Positions 5,904 to 8,217 of a stretch of 8,217 nt of DNA are shown here, piece after piece. Every line of letters begins with the position of its first letter. The stretch's first letter is position 1. The notes beneath the pieces are model-generated. The model was not told the origin of the DNA. It worked only from the letters and a program-made list of their open reading frames with translations, and ran no database searches. This DNA comes from Deltaproteobacteria bacterium. GTDB taxonomy: Bacteria; Desulfobacterota; Desulfobulbia; Desulfobulbales; Desulfobulbaceae. The stretch lies in the NCBI GenBank assembly GCA_013151365.1, contig JAADIK010000066.1:1-8217 (forward strand), read 5' to 3'. Made by a program: the position numbers and the translations under genes.

Positions 5904-5918
5904 GAGAACACCTCTCGT
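5902..5918 (-). promoter_or_regulatory. Hairpin over the fmdB-like ribosome site and start codon
   Basis: ACGAGA and TCTCGT (5902-5907 and 5913-5918) flank five bases. In the minus-strand RNA one arm includes the AGAG of the ribosome site and the other includes two bases of the GTG start. Folding would hide the start and lower translation. Just upstream is a T-rich run with TATTAT (5926-5931), a possible -10 box without a good -35. Confidence 0.4.
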
Positions 5919-5947
5919 CAAAAAAATAATAAAAAAGTTAAACAGTT

Positions 5948-6053
5948 GCCGAATCCGTGAGCGGTGAAGGCCGGAAAATGAACTTATCCGGCAACAATGC
6001 GATAACTTACGCATATTGCACGGAATGTCACCGAAAGCCGTCACGAATCCGGA
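5948..6053. mobile_element. Element A, short internally deleted copy
   Basis: 106 bp with degenerate terminal inverted repeats (GCCGAATCCGTGA at 5948-5960; TCACGAATCCGGA at 6041-6053). After GTGAGCG it joins directly to GTGAAGGCCGGAAAATG, which in the full copy at 7095-7309 lies about 110 bp further in, so this is the full element minus its left-internal half. Shared right-half blocks include GGAAAATG, CGGCAA, AATGC, CATATTG and AAGCCGTCACG. Flanks AGTT / AATT match at 3 of 4 positions, consistent with an old, decayed target duplication. More diverged than the other two copies. No coding capacity. Confidence 0.7.
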
Positions 6054-6612
6054 AATTAAACTAACTTCCCGTTAGAGAAACTTTCAATCTTTTATTTTAA
6101 TCCCGCCCCTCCCCCATGTCAACCATCGTTTTATAGACGTTTCCAACCTAACAAGAAGTTTTCTTAAAAAGCAGGAAGTCGATTCATCGCAGCAGGGTAA
6201 GAAGCGATAGAACATAACAACGAACAGAGCAATAAGGAACAAACCACTGCATAATAGCAAAATAAAAAATGTTCTCCAGCCAAACCGATCTTTAAAAATA
6301 ATTCGGCTACAGGAAGCAACAAAAAACAAATTATATGAATAAAATGTTTGCAATCTTTTTTTTACTCATTTAATATGTTCAGCCATTACCATAAAAAATG
6401 TGGTTCTATACCAAACTCGGTCAAAAAATACCGGACTTCCGCCTGCGCGGGAGAGACGTAACGATCCTGCCGATGTCATCCACGAAAAAAAAGGGATGCA
6501 GTGACAAACACCGACAATGATCTATCAAGCCGGGTTTCATTCAGAATCACATTAAAATTTTTATTTTTTAATATTTGTCCCGATAACAATCCCCTAACTA
6601 CAGGAGAAAAAC
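6054..6612. other. A/T-rich intergenic region without a convincing gene
   Basis: 559 bases between element A and the mucR-like gene. The first 300 bases are clearly lower in G+C than the genes around. A minus-strand frame (6084-6353) encodes 89 residues with one hydrophobic stretch, but it has only a TTG start and no ribosome site, so it is probably not expressed or is a remnant. At 6436-6458 lies a small GC-rich imperfect palindrome (TTCCGCCTGCGCGGGA...GACG). The last 90 bases are A/T-rich (6549-6580) and probably hold the promoter of the regulator gene, but no clear -35/-10 pair stands out. Confidence 0.55.
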
Positions 6613-7047
6613 ATGAGCAAATCACTTGTTGAAATGACAGCGGAAATCGTCCAGTCGCAGATCGGTACCAAAGAGATGTCCAGTGACGAGATCAAAGGCG
6701 CCCTCAATGAAACCTTTCAGACACTCAAGTGCCTGCAGGACGCGGAAGCGGCCGGCCAACCCCTGGAACTATCCGGAACCGAGCAGACCATGGCGCCCGA
6801 GCGGTCCATTCAGAAAAACAAGGTTATCTGTCTTGAATGCGGCCAGAGCTTCAAGATGCTTTCCCCCAAACACCTGAGCAGTCACGGCCTGACGCCGAGA
6901 GAATACCGGAAGAAATACGGCTTTTCCATGCGGCAGCCGCTCTGTGCCAAAGCGCTTTCCGAGAAACGTTCCAGGTCAGGGAAAAAACGCGGCCTGCCGG
7001 AAAACCTGAAAAAGGCCATCGCCGCCCGTACCAAAAAGAGAAAATAA
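6613..7047 (+). CDS. MucR/Ros-family zinc-finger transcriptional regulator
   Basis: 144 residues; the ATG has AGGAG six bases upstream. Residues 1-60 are acidic and helical (probable oligomerisation part). Residues 71-103 carry the prokaryotic zinc finger: VICLECGQSFKMLSPKHLSSHGLTPREYRKKYG, with Cys73, Cys76, His87 and His91 as ligands and the GLTPxEYRxKYG block that defines Ros/MucR proteins. The tail from 115 is very basic (KRSRSGKKRG, ARTKKRK) and probably contacts DNA. In alpha-proteobacteria MucR/Ros proteins repress many genes by binding A/T-rich DNA, acting like H-NS; several copies are common in sulfate reducers. Its targets here are unknown. The A/T-rich upstream region (6549-6580) is a plausible site of self-regulation. 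No clear terminator follows; element A starts 48 bases after the stop. Confidence 0.9.
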   Translation: MSKSLVEMTAEIVQSQIGTKEMSSDEIKGALNETFQTLKCLQDAEAAGQPLELSGTEQTMAPERSIQKNKVICLECGQSFKMLSPKHLSSHGLTPREYRKKYGFSMRQPLCAKALSEKRSRSGKKRGLPENLKKAIAARTKKRK

Positions 7048-7094
7048 ACCGGCCCCGGCCCTTTCCTTAATTTTTCCAACAGACCGCAAAATAC

Positions 7095-7309
7095 CCTGAA
7101 TCCGTGAGCGTTCGAGAACGGTGCAGATGCAAGGCGGCAACGAGGTTGATTATCCTGGTGTGATATCAACGAGTTGCCAACGCAATGCGCCGTTATCGGG
7201 CAAACCGCAGGGCGGCGCGGTGAAGACCGGAAAATGTGTTTATTCGGCAATAATGCAACAAATTCCACATATTGTGTGGAGAATTACCTCAAGCCGTCAC
7301 GGATTCAGG
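7095..7309. mobile_element. Element A, complete 215-bp copy with target duplication
   Basis: Perfect 13-bp terminal inverted repeats, CCTGAATCCGTGA (7095-7107) and TCACGGATTCAGG (7297-7309), are flanked by the direct repeat ATAC (7091-7094 and 7310-7313), as expected from transposition with a 4-bp target duplication. Inside, GGCAAC-GAG-GTTGAT (7136-7150) and ATCAAC-GA-GTTGCC (7165-7178) form an imperfect hairpin, and CCACA/TGTGG (around 7265-7279) a smaller one. It has no transposase, so it is a non-autonomous MITE-like element. Its first 105 bp are nearly identical to the copy beginning at 8102. It ends four bases before the murI ATG, and its terminal AGG plus the first base of ATAC gives AGGA, the only SD-like sequence for murI. 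Confidence 0.85.
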
Positions 7310-7313
7310 ATAC

Positions 7314-8114
7314 ATGATCGGCATCTTTGATTCCGGTGTCGGCGGCATGACGGTAGCCCGGGCAATCGAGCAGCTTTGTCCGGGCTACCCCCTCATCTAT
7401 TTCGGCGATATTGCCCGAACCCCCTATGGTTCCAAAAGTCCTGAAACCATTATCGGTTATTCCAGAAACAACACCGACTTTCTGCTTGACCGGGGGGCCG
7501 GACTGATCGTTGTTGCCTGCAACAGTGCGGCCAGCACGGCTTCGGCCGCCCTGCGGCTTCATTACGACGTACCGGTCCTGGACGTGATCGGCCCGGCAAC
7601 GCGCAAAGCCGCGACAATCAGTAAAAACGGCCGCATCGGCGTCATCGGCACCCGGGCCACCGTCAAGAGCGGCATATACGAACAGCGTATCCAGACGCTG
7701 CTGCCCGGCGCCAGGATATTCAGCCGCCCCTGCCCCCTGCTGGTGCCGCTGGTCGAGGAAGGCTGGTTGTCCAGGCGGGAAACCAAGATGATCCTGCGCC
7801 GATACCTGCATCCGCTGCGGCGCGAAAAAATCGACACCCTGGTCCTCGGCTGCACCCATTATCCGCTCCTCAAGCACCTGATCGGTCCGCGGATCGGCCG
7901 CCGGGTCAACCTGATCGACTCCTCAGTCGAGGTGGCCCTGCATGTGCGGGAATTCCTGCACCACAACCCTGAGCTACGGGAACGTCTACGGGATAACCGG
8001 GCACCAAGCCGCTTTTTTGTTTCCGACTGCACGGAACCGGTCCGGCAGTTGGCCGCGAAAATCTTCGGCCGTGAAATCCTGCTGGAAAAAGTGAAAGCAT
8101 TCCTGGATCCGTGA
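7314..8114 (+). CDS. murI: Glutamate racemase
   Basis: 266 residues, normal for the family. MurI interconverts L- and D-glutamate, giving the D-glutamate of peptidoglycan; cytoplasmic, normally essential. Motifs: IGIFDSGVGGMTV (2-14), YFGDIARTPYGSKS (29-42), VVACNSAAS (66-74) with catalytic Cys69, VIGPA (91-95), IGVIGTRATV (108-117), LVPLVEEG (143-150), LVLGCTHYPLL (176-186) with the second catalytic Cys180, and IDSS (201-204). Both cysteines are present, so it should be active. The ATG at 7314 gives the canonical N-terminus; a longer frame from 7272 would be encoded by the repeat and is unlikely. Upstream sequence back to 7095 is element A, and the last codons (Leu-Asp-Pro) and the TGA come from the end of another copy. 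The native promoter must lie before 7091 or in the element; none is obvious. Confidence 0.96.
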   Translation: MIGIFDSGVGGMTVARAIEQLCPGYPLIYFGDIARTPYGSKSPETIIGYSRNNTDFLLDRGAGLIVVACNSAASTASAALRLHYDVPVLDVIGPATRKAATISKNGRIGVIGTRATVKSGIYEQRIQTLLPGARIFSRPCPLLVPLVEEGWLSRRETKMILRRYLHPLRREKIDTLVLGCTHYPLLKHLIGPRIGRRVNLIDSSVEVALHVREFLHHNPELRERLRDNRAPSRFFVSDCTEPVRQLAAKIFGREILLEKVKAFLDP

Positions 8115-8217
8115 GCGTTCGAGAATGGTGCAGATGCAAGGCGGCAACGAGGTTGATTATCCTGGTGTGATATCAACGAGTTGCCAACGCAGCAGATGCG
8201 CCGTTATCGGGCGCCCC
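8102..8217. mobile_element. Element A, third copy, cut by the window edge
   Basis: The left end CCTGGATCCGTGA (8102-8114) differs by one base from the 7095 copy and has the same orientation. The next about 100 bases match 7108-7201 with one substitution (AATGG for AACGG) and four extra bases (GCAG after CCAACGCA). The internal hairpin is conserved. The copy supplies the last three codons and stop of murI. The right end and any target duplication lie outside the window. Confidence 0.85.

Noticed and set aside
6084..6353. An 89-codon minus-strand frame with one hydrophobic segment
   Set aside because: Only a TTG start, no ribosome site and no recognised family; kept as a possible remnant, not called as a gene.
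7048..7094. GGCCCCGGCC followed by T-rich DNA as a terminator for the regulator gene
   Set aside because: The possible stem is only four pairs with too small a loop; not credible as an intrinsic terminator.
6882..7268. Minus-strand frame sharing its central residues with a frame at 7859-8176
   Set aside because: The shared residues come from the two element A copies; the frames run into unrelated genes (antisense to the regulator and to murI), so this is repeat sequence and not a protein family.

Overview
The window (8217 bp, GC-rich genes separated by A/T-rich spacers) reads as bacterial chromosome. The futalosine menaquinone genes, a MobB-MobA fusion, a MucR/Ros-type zinc-finger regulator, an FmdB-type zinc ribbon and a small secreted protein resembling ExtJ of selenite/tellurite-reduction operons together suggest an anaerobic, respiring member of the Desulfobacterota. 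That placement is inferred from gene content, not from a marker gene.

Layout. (1) 1-79: the 5' end of an unidentified minus-strand gene, followed by an A-rich spacer with three CCGGGCCGGA copies and a strong minus-strand terminator. (2) 405-1253, minus: a small exported ExtJ-like protein with a near-consensus promoter, and a TlpA/ResA-type exported thioredoxin. (3) 1366-3977, minus: a compact operon mqnB - mqnD - mobBA, with 3-nt and ATGA junctions, making menaquinone precursor and molybdenum cofactor. (4) 4253-5353, plus: queA (queuosine tRNA modification), divergent from mqnB, followed by a 115-bp near-palindromic repeat. (5) 5580-5903, minus: an FmdB-family zinc-ribbon protein with a Cys-rich tail. 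(6) 5948-6612: a short transposon-like repeat and about 560 bp of A/T-rich DNA without a convincing gene. (7) 6613-7047, plus: a MucR/Ros-type regulator. (8) 7314-8114, plus: murI (glutamate racemase), framed by two direct copies of a repeat.

The most unusual content is a small repeat family (called element A here) with 13-bp terminal inverted repeats CCTGAATCCGTGA. One complete 215-bp copy (7095-7309) is flanked by a 4-bp ATAC target duplication and abuts the murI start codon, supplying its only SD-like sequence. A second copy (from 8102, cut by the window edge) supplies the last codons and stop of murI. A 106-bp internally deleted derivative lies upstream of the fmdB-like gene (5948-6053), and a possible end fragment lies at 5514-5529. 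No transposase is present, so these look like non-autonomous MITE-like elements. A separate palindromic repeat (5363-5477) follows queA. I saw no rRNA, tRNA, CRISPR array or phage gene.
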